Source: Halocatena marina
Lineage (GTDB): Archaea; Halobacteriota; Halobacteria; Halobacteriales; Haloarculaceae
Length of the DNA stretch: 64,000 nt
Assembly (NCBI RefSeq): GCF_025913575.1
Contig: NZ_CP109785.1
Span: 3,720,001 to 3,784,000 of the forward strand
Direction: 5' to 3'
Shown here: positions 42,040 through 50,546 of the stretch, piece after piece
How positions within the stretch are numbered: position 1 is the stretch's first letter
Layout of the letters: every line of letters starts with the position of its first letter
Notes under the pieces: generated by a model
The model's input: the letters and a program-made list of their open reading frames with translations, nothing else
Databases searched by the model: none
Told to the model about the DNA's origin: nothing
Made by a program: the position numbers and the translations under genes

Positions 42040-43104
42040 GTGAACGGAGAGTATTTTGAGCGCATTGTCGATCCGGATCGACTCGCTGTGTATCTCGAAT
42101 CGGAACTCGGAGCTGTAGACGAATACGATGTCGAACATCATCAGGAGGGTCATTCTAACGAGACGCTGTTCGTGACGTGGGGTGAACGTGAGCTCGTCAT
42201 CCGCCGACCGCCGCCGGGTGACATCGCCGAAACGGCCCACGACGTGCTCCGAGAATACCGCGTGATTGATGCATTACAGGAGACGAGCGTCCCTGTTCCG
42301 GAGACGGTTCTCGCTTGCGAGAATCACGACGTAATCGGGAGCGACTTCTACGTGATGGAACGAATCAGGGGCGACGTTCTCCGTGCGGGGGAACCAGAAC
42401 GATTCCAGCATCCGGATGCTCGCCGATGCATCGGGACAGAGCTGATCGATACGCTTGCGGCCATCCACACTGTCGACGTTGAAGCTGTTGGTCTCGACGA
42501 ATTCGGTCATCCGCCCGGATTCACCCACCGACAGGTCAAGCGATGGTCTGAACAGCTGATGTGGGCGTTTGAGGTGACCACCGACGAGCGTGAGGTGCCC
42601 CTGCTCTACGACGTGATGGAATGGCTGCAAGCCAACGTTCCCGAGGATACACCGTCGACGCTCGTCCACGGTGACTACAAGCTTGATAATGTAATATACG
42701 CACGCGACGAGCCGACGATCGTTGGGGTGTTCGACTGGGAGATGAGCACGCTTGGAGACCCATTTACCGACCTCGGATGGATGCTCTCATACTGGTGGGA
42801 CGAAGACGACCCTGACCCACCGCAGGCAACTGATACGCTCACAGCTACGTTCATGCAACGCGATGGATACAACACCCGATGTGACTTGATCGAACGCTAC
42901 GAGGCGGCGACCGGGTTTACATTCGAAAACAACCGATTCTACCGCGCGCTCGCTGTGTACAAGCTCGCTGCCCTCGGGGAGATGTTTTTCCGACGATATC
43001 TCGAAGGAAATTCTGACGATCCGATGTATCCGCAGATGCGCGATGGGGTCGGCCAGCTTGCTGCACGGGCACAACGAATCATCGACGGCGAAGAACCTCT
43101 CTGA
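42040..43104 (+). CDS. APH-fold phosphotransferase (aminoglycoside-phosphotransferase-like, ACAD10 type)
   Basis: 354 residues from GTG 42040 (VNGEYFERIVDPDRLAVYLE). The kinase-like fold has GHSNETLFVTWGERELVIRR as nucleotide loop and Lys/Arg strand, and the catalytic motif HGDYKLDNV (about residue 213). The metal-binding DWEMSTLGDPFTDLGWML follows. The C-terminal RYLEGNSDDPMYPQMRD ending resembles ACAD10/ACAD11-like and fatty-acid-associated kinases rather than antibiotic kinases. The substrate is unknown. An AT-rich GAATTTATTC at 41998-42007 lies about 35 bases ahead. No SD sequence is apparent. Confidence 0.88.
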   Translation: MNGEYFERIVDPDRLAVYLESELGAVDEYDVEHHQEGHSNETLFVTWGERELVIRRPPPGDIAETAHDVLREYRVIDALQETSVPVPETVLACENHDVIGSDFYVMERIRGDVLRAGEPERFQHPDARRCIGTELIDTLAAIHTVDVEAVGLDEFGHPPGFTHRQVKRWSEQLMWAFEVTTDEREVPLLYDVMEWLQANVPEDTPSTLVHGDYKLDNVIYARDEPTIVGVFDWEMSTLGDPFTDLGWMLSYWWDEDDPDPPQATDTLTATFMQRDGYNTRCDLIERYEAATGFTFENNRFYRALAVYKLAALGEMFFRRYLEGNSDDPMYPQMRDGVGQLAARAQRIIDGEEPL

Positions 43105-43236
43105 CAATGACTATCAAATAATAAATAATAACTATAGTAATATCGAATACAAATTATATTAATGCAAAACAAGGGATAGGAGTGATCTACGGTCCTATCC
43201 CCTTACTATAAAACCCATCAGGGCTACTACAGTAGT

Positions 43237-44919
43237 ATGCAGCCGTTGTTCAGGCTTGCGATTTCGATATTTCCTTCGTGGCTCCCGGTTTATGATCTCC
43301 TTCTCGTCGGTGCTATCGTTCTCTCATTCGGTATTGCCAGATGGTTCGGTGGCTTCGATCCCGTTCGGGTCGCACGAACGCGCTTTCGCTGGGGGATTCC
43401 GTGGGGGACACTCTCTATTAGTGGTTTCGTGCTTTTCGTGTATCTCTTCGTTCAGAATGGGATTACCTACCCTAATGCGCCAACCGTGATTCCGTTTCGA
43501 GCGTGGTCGTATTTCTCCCCAACAGGGATTGTGATGTCACCGTTCACGCACGCGAATCGTGGACATGTCACCGGTAACATCGTTGGAACGCTCACCGTTG
43601 GCGTGCTGGCGGAGTATCTGTGGTCTCACTATCCTGAAAAGCGAACATCGAATGCATCCACGTCGTTAAAACGTGGATTCGTGCCGACACTGGCTCATCC
43701 GTCCGTGCGAATACTTGCGTTCGTCGTCGGATCTCTCGTTGTTGGTCTCTTGTCTGGCGTGTTTTCGCTCGGGCCGACGATCGGATTCTCGGGTGTGGTC
43801 TTTGCGTACGCTGGTTTCACACTGATGCGATATCCGCTCGGAACAGTGCTCGTACTGCTTTCCGGCCGCGTTCTCTCGCTCGTCTATCAATCGATCAAAA
43901 ATCCAACGGTCACACAAGCCGGACAGCCACAGTTCGTCACGCCGTGGTGGGCAGGTATCTCGCTCCAAGGCCACGCATTGGGACTGTTCATCGGTGCGCT
44001 GTGTGGGATCTATCTCGTTCGTCGTCGATCGGTCCGTCCGAATGGACTCCGTCTCTGGTCGGGCGTTCTCATCTTTGCCGTATTCGAGGGGATGTGGGCG
44101 ATGTACATCCCGCTGGGTGGATCTCAATTCAAGCTGTTTCGAGCCATCGGAGCGGCAGCAGTCTTCTTACTCGCAGCGTTGCTCACGATTGCGGTCCAAA
44201 GCTCGAATCAGCCGTTGTTCGGTCGCTCTAGAATCCAGTACAAGGACGCTGCACTGAGTCTCGTGGCCGTCTTGCTCGTCGTCATCGCTGCGGTGGCTGT
44301 TCCGTACAATCTATTTACTGTTTCCGATCGATCATCGGGGATCACTGATCAAAACAGCATTCAGGTTCGGGGCTACACCATCGCGTACGCCGAAGGGATT
44401 CCTAATCAGTACATCTCGGACGTCGAATTCAATGCATTAGGTGAGACGACGAATGTAAAGGCAAGTGGCGTCATCGTCGTCAACGATCAACAGGAAATCT
44501 GGTGGCAGGAGATCTCGAAAGATCGACTCGGATTTGATCATAGGGTCGCTGTGCGTGTCGGCGGCATTGGGTGGCGCGAGACCGTTCTCGCCAGTCGAAC
44601 GACGTGGAAGGTCGTCGGGAACCACTCGGTGTACACCGTCCAGTTAGAACACGACGACGAACGAACCCACGTATTCACCTCACAACCCGCACGCGCCGAA
44701 CCGACCATCGCGGGCCGGAACGTCACATTCGTCCCCGGCGAAACGTTCTCGTTTCGCGTCACACGCAACGGAACCGTGCTTGGTCAAGCAGACATCCCCG
44801 AACGCGACGAAGCGGTCTCTGCTGGCGGACTCACGCTCGTCCGAATGAAAAACCGTTTGTACGCAATGAACAACCAAACCCGAGTCCGAATAGCGAAATA
44901 CGTCCCACCGAAAAAATAA
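43237..44919 (+). CDS. Rhomboid-family intramembrane serine protease with a C-terminal extension
   Basis: 560 residues. Rhomboid features are visible: SPFTHANRGHVTGNIVGTLT near residues 101-120, the catalytic Ser185 in GFSGVVFAYAG, and His246 in QGHALGLFIGAL. About eight membrane helices run from 15 to 345. The C-terminal part (about 350-560) is soluble and predicted outside: beta-rich segments such as IQVRGYTIAYAEGIPNQYIS, then VKASGVIVVNDQQEIWWQEI and ETFSFRVTRNGTVLGQADIP. Rhomboids release membrane-tethered proteins. An extension of this size is not usual for the family. It is transcribed towards the siderophore operon, but the operator DNA lies between, so it is not part of that operon. 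Confidence 0.88.
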   Translation: MQPLFRLAISIFPSWLPVYDLLLVGAIVLSFGIARWFGGFDPVRVARTRFRWGIPWGTLSISGFVLFVYLFVQNGITYPNAPTVIPFRAWSYFSPTGIVMSPFTHANRGHVTGNIVGTLTVGVLAEYLWSHYPEKRTSNASTSLKRGFVPTLAHPSVRILAFVVGSLVVGLLSGVFSLGPTIGFSGVVFAYAGFTLMRYPLGTVLVLLSGRVLSLVYQSIKNPTVTQAGQPQFVTPWWAGISLQGHALGLFIGALCGIYLVRRRSVRPNGLRLWSGVLIFAVFEGMWAMYIPLGGSQFKLFRAIGAAAVFLLAALLTIAVQSSNQPLFGRSRIQYKDAALSLVAVLLVVIAAVAVPYNLFTVSDRSSGITDQNSIQVRGYTIAYAEGIPNQYISDVEFNALGETTNVKASGVIVVNDQQEIWWQEISKDRLGFDHRVAVRVGGIGWRETVLASRTTWKVVGNHSVYTVQLEHDDERTHVFTSQPARAEPTIAGRNVTFVPGETFSFRVTRNGTVLGQADIPERDEAVSAGGLTLVRMKNRLYAMNNQTRVRIAKYVPPKK

Positions 44920-44981
44920 CACTGACTTCGATGTCATTCCTCGGTGAGATTGGTCGAGTATCCCCCTGATGCGGTACTGGA

Positions 44982-44997
44982 TTTAGGCATGCCTAAA
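44982..44997. promoter_or_regulatory. Iron-repressor-type palindrome 1 upstream of the siderophore operon
   Basis: TTTAGGCATGCCTAAA is a perfect 16-bp palindrome of the TTAGG-N4-CCTAA type bound by DtxR/SirR/Idr-like iron regulators. Its centre is 35 bases upstream of palindrome 2, on the upstream side of the TATA-like box. Confidence 0.72.
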
Positions 44998-45004
44998 AAT
45001 CAAT

Positions 45005-45013
45005 ACTTTTATG
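45005..45013 (+). promoter_or_regulatory. TATA-like box of the siderophore operon
   Basis: ACTTTTATG lies between the two palindromes. It is about 28-30 bases upstream of ATG 45040, so the transcript may begin at or near that codon. Confidence 0.5.
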
Positions 45014-45016
45014 TTG

Positions 45017-45032
45017 TTTAGGCGAACCTAAA
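45017..45032. promoter_or_regulatory. Iron-repressor-type palindrome 2 between TATA box and leader ORF
   Basis: TTTAGGCGAACCTAAA has TTTAGG and CCTAAA arms identical to those of palindrome 1 with a 4-base centre (CGAA). Its position just downstream of the TATA-like box fits occlusion of initiation when iron is plentiful. Confidence 0.7.
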
Positions 45033-45039
45033 ATATTGT

Positions 45040-45111
45040 ATGCAGAGATTGATGTCCCGGACGTGGCGCGTCGTCAACGATCGTGACGAACAGAGACACA
45101 ACGGGGTATGA
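45040..45111 (+). CDS. Possible 23-residue leader peptide overlapping dat
   Basis: ATG 45040 to TGA 45109-45111 encodes 23 residues beginning MQRLMSRTWRVVNDRDEQRH. Its stop overlaps the dat ATG (45108) as ATGA. The start falls about 28-30 bases after the TATA-like box, so a leaderless transcript would begin with this frame. It is too short for the usual gene callers. The peptide has no recognisable motif. The most economical reading is a translationally coupling leader for dat. Whether it is translated is unknown. Confidence 0.4.
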   Translation: MQRLMSRTWRVVNDRDEQRHNGV

Positions 45112-46472
45112 GACAGATGGTTACAAACGAGGATTTCTTGACACAGCAGTCTCGACGCGAATCGAACGCACGAACGTATCCTCGTGGGATACCGATCGCG
45201 ATTCAGTCGGCTCGTGGAATCGAGATCAAAGACGTCGAGGGGAACACGTACATCGATTGTCTCGCGGGTGCCGGTACCCTCGCTCTTGGTCACAATCATC
45301 CGGTCGTCGTCGATGCAATGCAGAGCGCGCTTGAAGACGACCGCGCGCTTCACACGCTCGACCTCACGACACCGATCAAAGAACAGTTCGTAGATACGCT
45401 GTTCGATAGCCTCCCAGATGAGTTCACAGACTCTGCGAAGATTCAGTTCTGTAGTCCAGCTGGAACGGATGCGGTTGAGGCGGCGCTGAAATTAGTGAAG
45501 CACGCGACTGGAAATCGGGATGTGCTGGCGTTTCAGGGCGGCTATCACGGGATGACGAACGGTGCACTGAGTTTAATGGGTGACGTGGAGGCCAAAGAGG
45601 GCGTTTCGGGTTTGATGTCTGGTGTTCATCACCTACCGTACCCCTACGAGTACCGGTGTCCGTTCGGGGGTGAAGGCAGCACTCACGAAACCGCCAGTCG
45701 ATACGTCGAGCGTCTGCTCGATAATCCGACCAGCGGTATCGCTGAACCGGCCGGGATGATCGTCGAACTCGTTCAGGGAGAGGGTGGTATGATTCCCGCA
45801 CCAGATGCGTGGACGAAGGAGATTCGACGGATCACACGAGAGCGTGACATCCCGCTCATCGTCGATGAGATTCAGACCGGACTTGGGCGGACAGGCGAGC
45901 AGTACGCGTTCGAACACGCCGACATCACACCTGATGTCATCACGCTCTCGAAGGCGATCGGTGGCAGCCTTCCGCTGGCGGTCGTGTTGTACCACGAGCG
46001 ATACGATGTCTGGGAGCCGGGAGCACACGCGGGAACGTTCCGTGGGAATCAGCTGGCGATGGCGGCGGGCCAAGCGACGATCGAATACGTTCTCGAACAC
46101 GATCTCGCCTCGCACGCAGCGGAGATGGGTGCGCGACTCCAAGAGAAACTATCCCAGACAGCGCAACTCGACGTTGTCGGTGACGTTCGCGGGCGCGGGC
46201 TCATGATCGGCGTCGAAATTGTCGATCCGACCGGCGAACAAGAGCCAGACGGAAGCTATCCAGAGAACCCCGATCTCGCAAAGCAAATTCAGTCTGGCTG
46301 TGTCGATCGCGGACTCATCATCGAACGTGGTGGTCGGCGAGGGAGCACAGCACGATTCCTCCCGCCGTTGATCGTCTCGAAAGGCCAGATCGACACGATC
46401 GTAGAGATTTTCCACGAAGCCGTTGTTGGGGCTCGATCGGATCCATCATCTGATGAGCAGACCAATCGATGA
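45108..46472 (+). CDS. dat: L-2,4-diaminobutyrate:2-oxoglutarate aminotransferase
   Basis: 454 residues. Class III PLP aminotransferase converting L-aspartate-4-semialdehyde and glutamate to L-2,4-diaminobutyrate. PLP features include the Lys282 Schiff-base lysine (TLSKAIGGSLPLAVV), the Asp253 pyridine-N contact (PLIVDEIQTGLGR) and the phosphate-binding region GTDAVEAALKLVKHATG. FQGGYHGMT and HAGTFRGNQLAMAAG are also typical. It is the first enzyme gene of the siderophore operon (rhbA equivalent). It overlaps the leader ORF and the next gene by ATGA. The start MRQMVTNEDF could also be the Met at 45117. Predicted to be iron-repressed through the upstream palindromes. Confidence 0.92.
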   Translation: MRQMVTNEDFLTQQSRRESNARTYPRGIPIAIQSARGIEIKDVEGNTYIDCLAGAGTLALGHNHPVVVDAMQSALEDDRALHTLDLTTPIKEQFVDTLFDSLPDEFTDSAKIQFCSPAGTDAVEAALKLVKHATGNRDVLAFQGGYHGMTNGALSLMGDVEAKEGVSGLMSGVHHLPYPYEYRCPFGGEGSTHETASRYVERLLDNPTSGIAEPAGMIVELVQGEGGMIPAPDAWTKEIRRITRERDIPLIVDEIQTGLGRTGEQYAFEHADITPDVITLSKAIGGSLPLAVVLYHERYDVWEPGAHAGTFRGNQLAMAAGQATIEYVLEHDLASHAAEMGARLQEKLSQTAQLDVVGDVRGRGLMIGVEIVDPTGEQEPDGSYPENPDLAKQIQSGCVDRGLIIERGGRRGSTARFLPPLIVSKGQIDTIVEIFHEAVVGARSDPSSDEQTNR

Positions 46473-48028
46473 GCGGGACGAAAACGTTTCGTGAGAGTCC
46501 AGAAGATCTCACAGAAGGGCTCTTCTTGGGAACTGATGCCGGGACCATCGCCTACCGGACAGCGATGGGGCAGGCCCAGCAGGCCGTTCTCGACGCGTAC
46601 TTACGGCGCGCAACGCCCTATTCGGGCGCGTCACACGAACAACAGGCAGCACAGCTTGCATCGATCGAGTGTCTCCCAGAGGACGGACGAGGATTGCCCG
46701 CGACGATCGAACTGGTCGCCGAGACGGTGCTCCAACATTCGGTCGGCGTCTCCGATCCCGCCTGCGTCGCACACTTACAGTGCCCACCGATGATCCCGGC
46801 ACTCGCCGCTGAGGCGATGATTACCGCGACGAACCAGTCGTTGGACTCGTGGGATCAGAGTCCGTCTGCAACCGAACTTGAAACGCGCCTCGTCGACGCG
46901 TTGGCTGAGGTGTTCGGATACGAGGAGCACTCAGATGGCGTGTTCACGAGCGGGGGAACACAGTCGAATTTCATGGCACTCCTCCTCGCTCGGAACTGGT
47001 ATCTCGATGATCGATTCGATCACAATGCACGAATTGACGGACTTCCACCTGAGATTGATTCACTCCGTATTCTCTGCTCAGAGGACGCCCATTTCACCAC
47101 GCGCCAAAGTGCAGCGCAGCTCGGTCTCGGTGAAAATGCCGTTGTCACAGTTCCCACAGACGACGAGCATCGTCTCTCGGTCGATGCGCTCGATTCGACG
47201 GTTCAGACCCTGTGCGAACGGGATCTACAGCCATTCGCACTCGTTGGAACCGCTGGAACCACCGATTTCGGGAGCATCGATCCGCTTACACCCCTTGCCC
47301 AACGCGCGCACGAACACAACATGTGGTTTCACGTCGATGCGGCCTACGGCGGCGCACTCGCGTTCAGCGAGCGACACAACGAGAAATTGAGCGGAATCGC
47401 TCTCTCCGATTCAATCAGTATCGACTTCCACAAGCTGTTCTATCAACCGCTCAGCTGTGGCGCATTCCTCCTCCGAGAGGGTGATCGATACCGATACATC
47501 GATCGCAACGCCGCGTATCTCAATCCCGAATCCGACGATACTGATGGCGTCGTGAACCTCGTCTCGAAATCCGTCCAGACATCCCGGCGATTCGACGCTC
47601 TGAAACCGTTTATCGCGTTCCAGACGCTCGGTCGAGCGGGAATCGCGGAGCTGATCGATTACACTCTCGAACTCGCCACGGCCGTCGCCGACACGATCGC
47701 TGCCGATCCTGCCTTCGAGCTGAAACACGAACCAACGCTGAATGCTGTCGTGTTCCGCTATCTGCCAACAACAGACGCGAACGGATCGGCCACGAGCGAA
47801 ACGAGCGAGGTAAACGAGCGGATTCGTGATCGATTGCGCGCGGAGGGTGACGCTATCATCGCGCGGACAACGGTCGATGCGGAGACCTATCTCAAGTTCA
47901 CGCTGTTGAACCCGCAGACAACGATCAGTGATGTCGAACGAATCCTCGAAGCGATCAAACAGTACGGGACAGAGATCACACCGCTTTATGAACAGAAAAC
48001 AAACTACGATGCCTCAGCTGAAGAATAA
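46469..48028 (+). CDS. bdb: L-2,4-diaminobutyrate decarboxylase
   Basis: 519 residues. Group II PLP decarboxylase giving 1,3-diaminopropane from L-2,4-diaminobutyrate. The PLP lysine is Lys322 (ISIDFHKLFYQPLSCGAFLL). Upstream are CGTT-type GVFTSGGTQSNFMALLLARN and FHVDAAYGGALAFSERH, and ALVGTAGTTDFGSIDPL. The order follows the rhbAB pair of rhizobactin 1021 and the dat-bdb pair of other haloarchaea. It overlaps dat by 4 bases and ends 2 bases before the NIS synthetase gene. The product is the diamine backbone of a schizokinen-type siderophore. Confidence 0.92.
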   Translation: MSGTKTFRESPEDLTEGLFLGTDAGTIAYRTAMGQAQQAVLDAYLRRATPYSGASHEQQAAQLASIECLPEDGRGLPATIELVAETVLQHSVGVSDPACVAHLQCPPMIPALAAEAMITATNQSLDSWDQSPSATELETRLVDALAEVFGYEEHSDGVFTSGGTQSNFMALLLARNWYLDDRFDHNARIDGLPPEIDSLRILCSEDAHFTTRQSAAQLGLGENAVVTVPTDDEHRLSVDALDSTVQTLCERDLQPFALVGTAGTTDFGSIDPLTPLAQRAHEHNMWFHVDAAYGGALAFSERHNEKLSGIALSDSISIDFHKLFYQPLSCGAFLLREGDRYRYIDRNAAYLNPESDDTDGVVNLVSKSVQTSRRFDALKPFIAFQTLGRAGIAELIDYTLELATAVADTIAADPAFELKHEPTLNAVVFRYLPTTDANGSATSETSEVNERIRDRLRAEGDAIIARTTVDAETYLKFTLLNPQTTISDVERILEAIKQYGTEITPLYEQKTNYDASAEE

Positions 48029-48030
48029 AA

Positions 48031-49917
48031 ATGACTGATAAATCGATATCCTCCGAGAAAATTGCTGAATCGGCAACGATCCACAGTTTCGTGAACTGCT
48101 ATCTGCGCGAGACAGGAAACTACGACCGTCTGAAACCGGACGAGATCTCGATCACAGCACGGGACGGTAGAAACGATGGTGGAGATGACAACAACGATAA
48201 TGGAGAGAGCGATGGAAATGGGGGACGGCTGTCGTGTGATACCGTCTTCTGGAGTGAACTGTCTACTCTGAATCTCGATTTACTATTTCCCGTCCGATAC
48301 GAATCGCCAACTGGGCGCCACCTGTTTGACCTTCCGGTGTACGTTCGCTCAGCCGGGGATTGGATCGAGCTGGACTACACCACGCTCGCAAGTCTGATCG
48401 TTCGTGAGCTCGCGCTTTCACGCTCGGACTCAGACGACAGTGCTGATGAGCTACTGTTGCGAGTCATTCGGAGTGCTCGTAACATCGAACGTTACGTTGC
48501 AGCCCGAGACGATTTCGAGCAGCTCTACGGGTTCGAGACGACCTTTCGGGACGCCGAGCAGTCACTCGTGTTCGGTCATCTCCTTCATCCGACGCCAAAA
48601 AGTAGACAAGGGATCGCTCGCCGTGATGCGCCGACGTACGCGCCCGAGCTACACGGGGCGTTTCAGCTGCACTACTTCCGCGCTGATCCCGAAATTGTGA
48701 CACAGGGGTCGGCGCGCGAGGAGAGCGCCACAGAATGGGTAAAATCGGAGCTACGCGACGATCCAAACGTTTCGAATGCGTTCATCTCCTCACACGTCGA
48801 CAGCGAGGACGCGTTACTCCCAATCCACCCGTGGCAAGCCGAGTATCTCCTCGATCAACCCCACGTCCAACAGGCGATCGAGGACGGGTGCCTCGAACAT
48901 CTTGGCGCACACGGACGGACGTTCTATCCCACATCATCCGTTCGTACTTTGTACAACCCGACTGCCGCATTCATGGTGAAAGGGTCACTCGATGTGAAGA
49001 TCACCAACTCCGTTCGAACGAACAAACGACCGGAGCTAGAGCGAGGCGTCGCTGTGAGCGAACTTCTCGAAACAGAGTTGGGAGCGCAACTCCGAGAGCG
49101 GTTTCCAGACTTTCAGGTCGTTCGTGACCCCGCCTCTCTCACGCTCGATATCGGGACCGAGCGGGAGTCAGGGTTCGAAGTTGTCCTCCGTGACAATCCG
49201 TTCCGTGGTGATGCAGCGACGAATGCGACGCCGGTCGTTGCTCTATGCCAGGATCACCTCTATCGTACAACCGACCGAACCGACCACAATGCCTCGCGGC
49301 TCGATCACATCATTCGGACGCTCGCAGACCGCGAAGGTCGCACGACAGCGACGGTTAGTGAGGACTGGTTCCGTCAGTATCTCGCAATTTCTGTGCGCCC
49401 GGTGCTCTGGTTGTACCTCACCCACGGCGTCGGCGTCGAGGCACATCAGCAAAACAGCGTGCTGGCCTTGGATGACGGCTATCCTGACCAGTTCTACTAC
49501 CGCGACAATCAGGGCTATTACTTCTGTGAATCGACCTACGAGGCCGTCGATGCACTTCTTCCTGGCGTCGGTGAACGAGCAGACACGATCTGTCCGGACG
49601 CGATTGCAGACGAGCGCATCCGATACTACGTCATTTTGAACAACACGTTCGGTCTCATCAACGCCTTCGGATGCGCCGATCTCGTCGACGAGCGGCGATT
49701 GTTAGAGCTTCTTCGCGAGGAACTGAACCGGTTGCAAGCGTTCGACCGCGAGACGTCGAACTTGTTGGAGCCGCTTCTCACGTCACCGACGATTCCCTGC
49801 AAGGCGAACTTGCTCACTCGATTTCACGGGATGGACGAGCTCGAAGCCTCGATCGAGAACCAGTCGGTGTATACGGAGATCGACAACCCGCTCGTTACTG
49901 AACGGGAGGCCCAGTGA
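48031..49917 (+). CDS. iucA: NIS siderophore synthetase, IucA/IucC family
   Basis: 628 residues. ATP-dependent condensation of a hydroxamate amine with citrate. Family landmarks are HPWQAEYLLDQPHVQQ in the first half, FYPTSSVRTLYNPTAAFMVK as the ATP-binding loop, and the conserved GVGVEAHQQNSVLALDDGYP with the active-site region. The long C-terminal FGLINAFGCADLVDERRLLE and PTIPCKANLLTRFHGMDE complete the fold. There is an unusual acidic Asp/Asn/Gly-rich insertion at about residues 50-70 (RNDGGDDNNDNGESDGNGG), probably a disordered loop. By position this is the rhbC equivalent. It is the only NIS synthetase here. Confidence 0.92.
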   Translation: MTDKSISSEKIAESATIHSFVNCYLRETGNYDRLKPDEISITARDGRNDGGDDNNDNGESDGNGGRLSCDTVFWSELSTLNLDLLFPVRYESPTGRHLFDLPVYVRSAGDWIELDYTTLASLIVRELALSRSDSDDSADELLLRVIRSARNIERYVAARDDFEQLYGFETTFRDAEQSLVFGHLLHPTPKSRQGIARRDAPTYAPELHGAFQLHYFRADPEIVTQGSAREESATEWVKSELRDDPNVSNAFISSHVDSEDALLPIHPWQAEYLLDQPHVQQAIEDGCLEHLGAHGRTFYPTSSVRTLYNPTAAFMVKGSLDVKITNSVRTNKRPELERGVAVSELLETELGAQLRERFPDFQVVRDPASLTLDIGTERESGFEVVLRDNPFRGDAATNATPVVALCQDHLYRTTDRTDHNASRLDHIIRTLADREGRTTATVSEDWFRQYLAISVRPVLWLYLTHGVGVEAHQQNSVLALDDGYPDQFYYRDNQGYYFCESTYEAVDALLPGVGERADTICPDAIADERIRYYVILNNTFGLINAFGCADLVDERRLLELLREELNRLQAFDRETSNLLEPLLTSPTIPCKANLLTRFHGMDELEASIENQSVYTEIDNPLVTEREAQ

Positions 49918-50546
49918 TGACCGGTCCAACGTTCCCGTCGGACTACGACTACAGAACCTACAACGAGAGGCTCGAAAAGCTGATTGCATTCAGACAGGTC
50001 TCGTTGGAGCGCGATCTTGAGCGATTGCACGCGTGGCTCAACGCAGAACACGTCCTTCCATACTGGCAGCTCAACGACCCGCTTCCGACGTTTCGGGCCG
50101 AACTCGTCGAGAAAATCGAGGACGAGCATTTGGCACCGTACATCGGCTACCTCGATCACGTCCCGATGAGCTACTGGGAGTGTTACTGGGCGGCAGACGA
50201 CGTGATAGCGGACTACTGTGAGACGAACGCGGCCGATCAAGGGATTCACCTGCTCATTGGTCCAGCGGAGTATCTCGGCCGTGGATACGCCGAACCGCTG
50301 GTGCGAGCCGTCACGGAGATGCAGTTTTGCCATCCAGAGACCGACCGCATCCTCACCGAACCCGATGTCAGAAACGAGACTGTGATTCACGTCTTCGAAA
50401 AGTGTGGCTTCGAACCGCTCCGAGAGATCGAACTCCCGGAGAAAGACGCTCTGTTGATGGCCTGTGAACGAGCGCAGTTCCAACAGCACGGTTCGAGTGG
50501 AAACGAAACCCGAGTGAGTGCCGACACAGGTGAGGATGGCCAATGA
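49917..50546 (+). CDS. iucB: Siderophore acetyltransferase, GNAT/IucB-RhbD type
   Basis: 209 residues from ATG 49917, which overlaps the upstream stop by one base (TGATG). GTG 49914 is an alternative. This is an acyltransferase of the AcsB/IucB-like GNAT branch: RLHAWLNAEHVLPYWQLNDP, IGYLDHVPMSYWECYWAADD, IHLLIGPAEYLGRGYAEPLV and the terminal HVFEKCGFEPLREIELPEKD. The GRGYAEPLV stretch is the acetyl-CoA pyrophosphate loop. It acetylates the N-hydroxylated diaminopropane. It overlaps the monooxygenase gene by 4 bases (ATGA). The C-terminal 20 residues are a loose polar tail. Confidence 0.9.
   Translation: MTGPTFPSDYDYRTYNERLEKLIAFRQVSLERDLERLHAWLNAEHVLPYWQLNDPLPTFRAELVEKIEDEHLAPYIGYLDHVPMSYWECYWAADDVIADYCETNAADQGIHLLIGPAEYLGRGYAEPLVRAVTEMQFCHPETDRILTEPDVRNETVIHVFEKCGFEPLREIELPEKDALLMACERAQFQQHGSSGNETRVSADTGEDGQ

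Noticed and set aside
42040..43104. Reading the APH-fold kinase as an aminoglycoside resistance gene.
   Set aside because: The catalytic motifs are shared by many kinases, and the pattern fits ACAD10-like proteins better. No evidence of antibiotic specificity.
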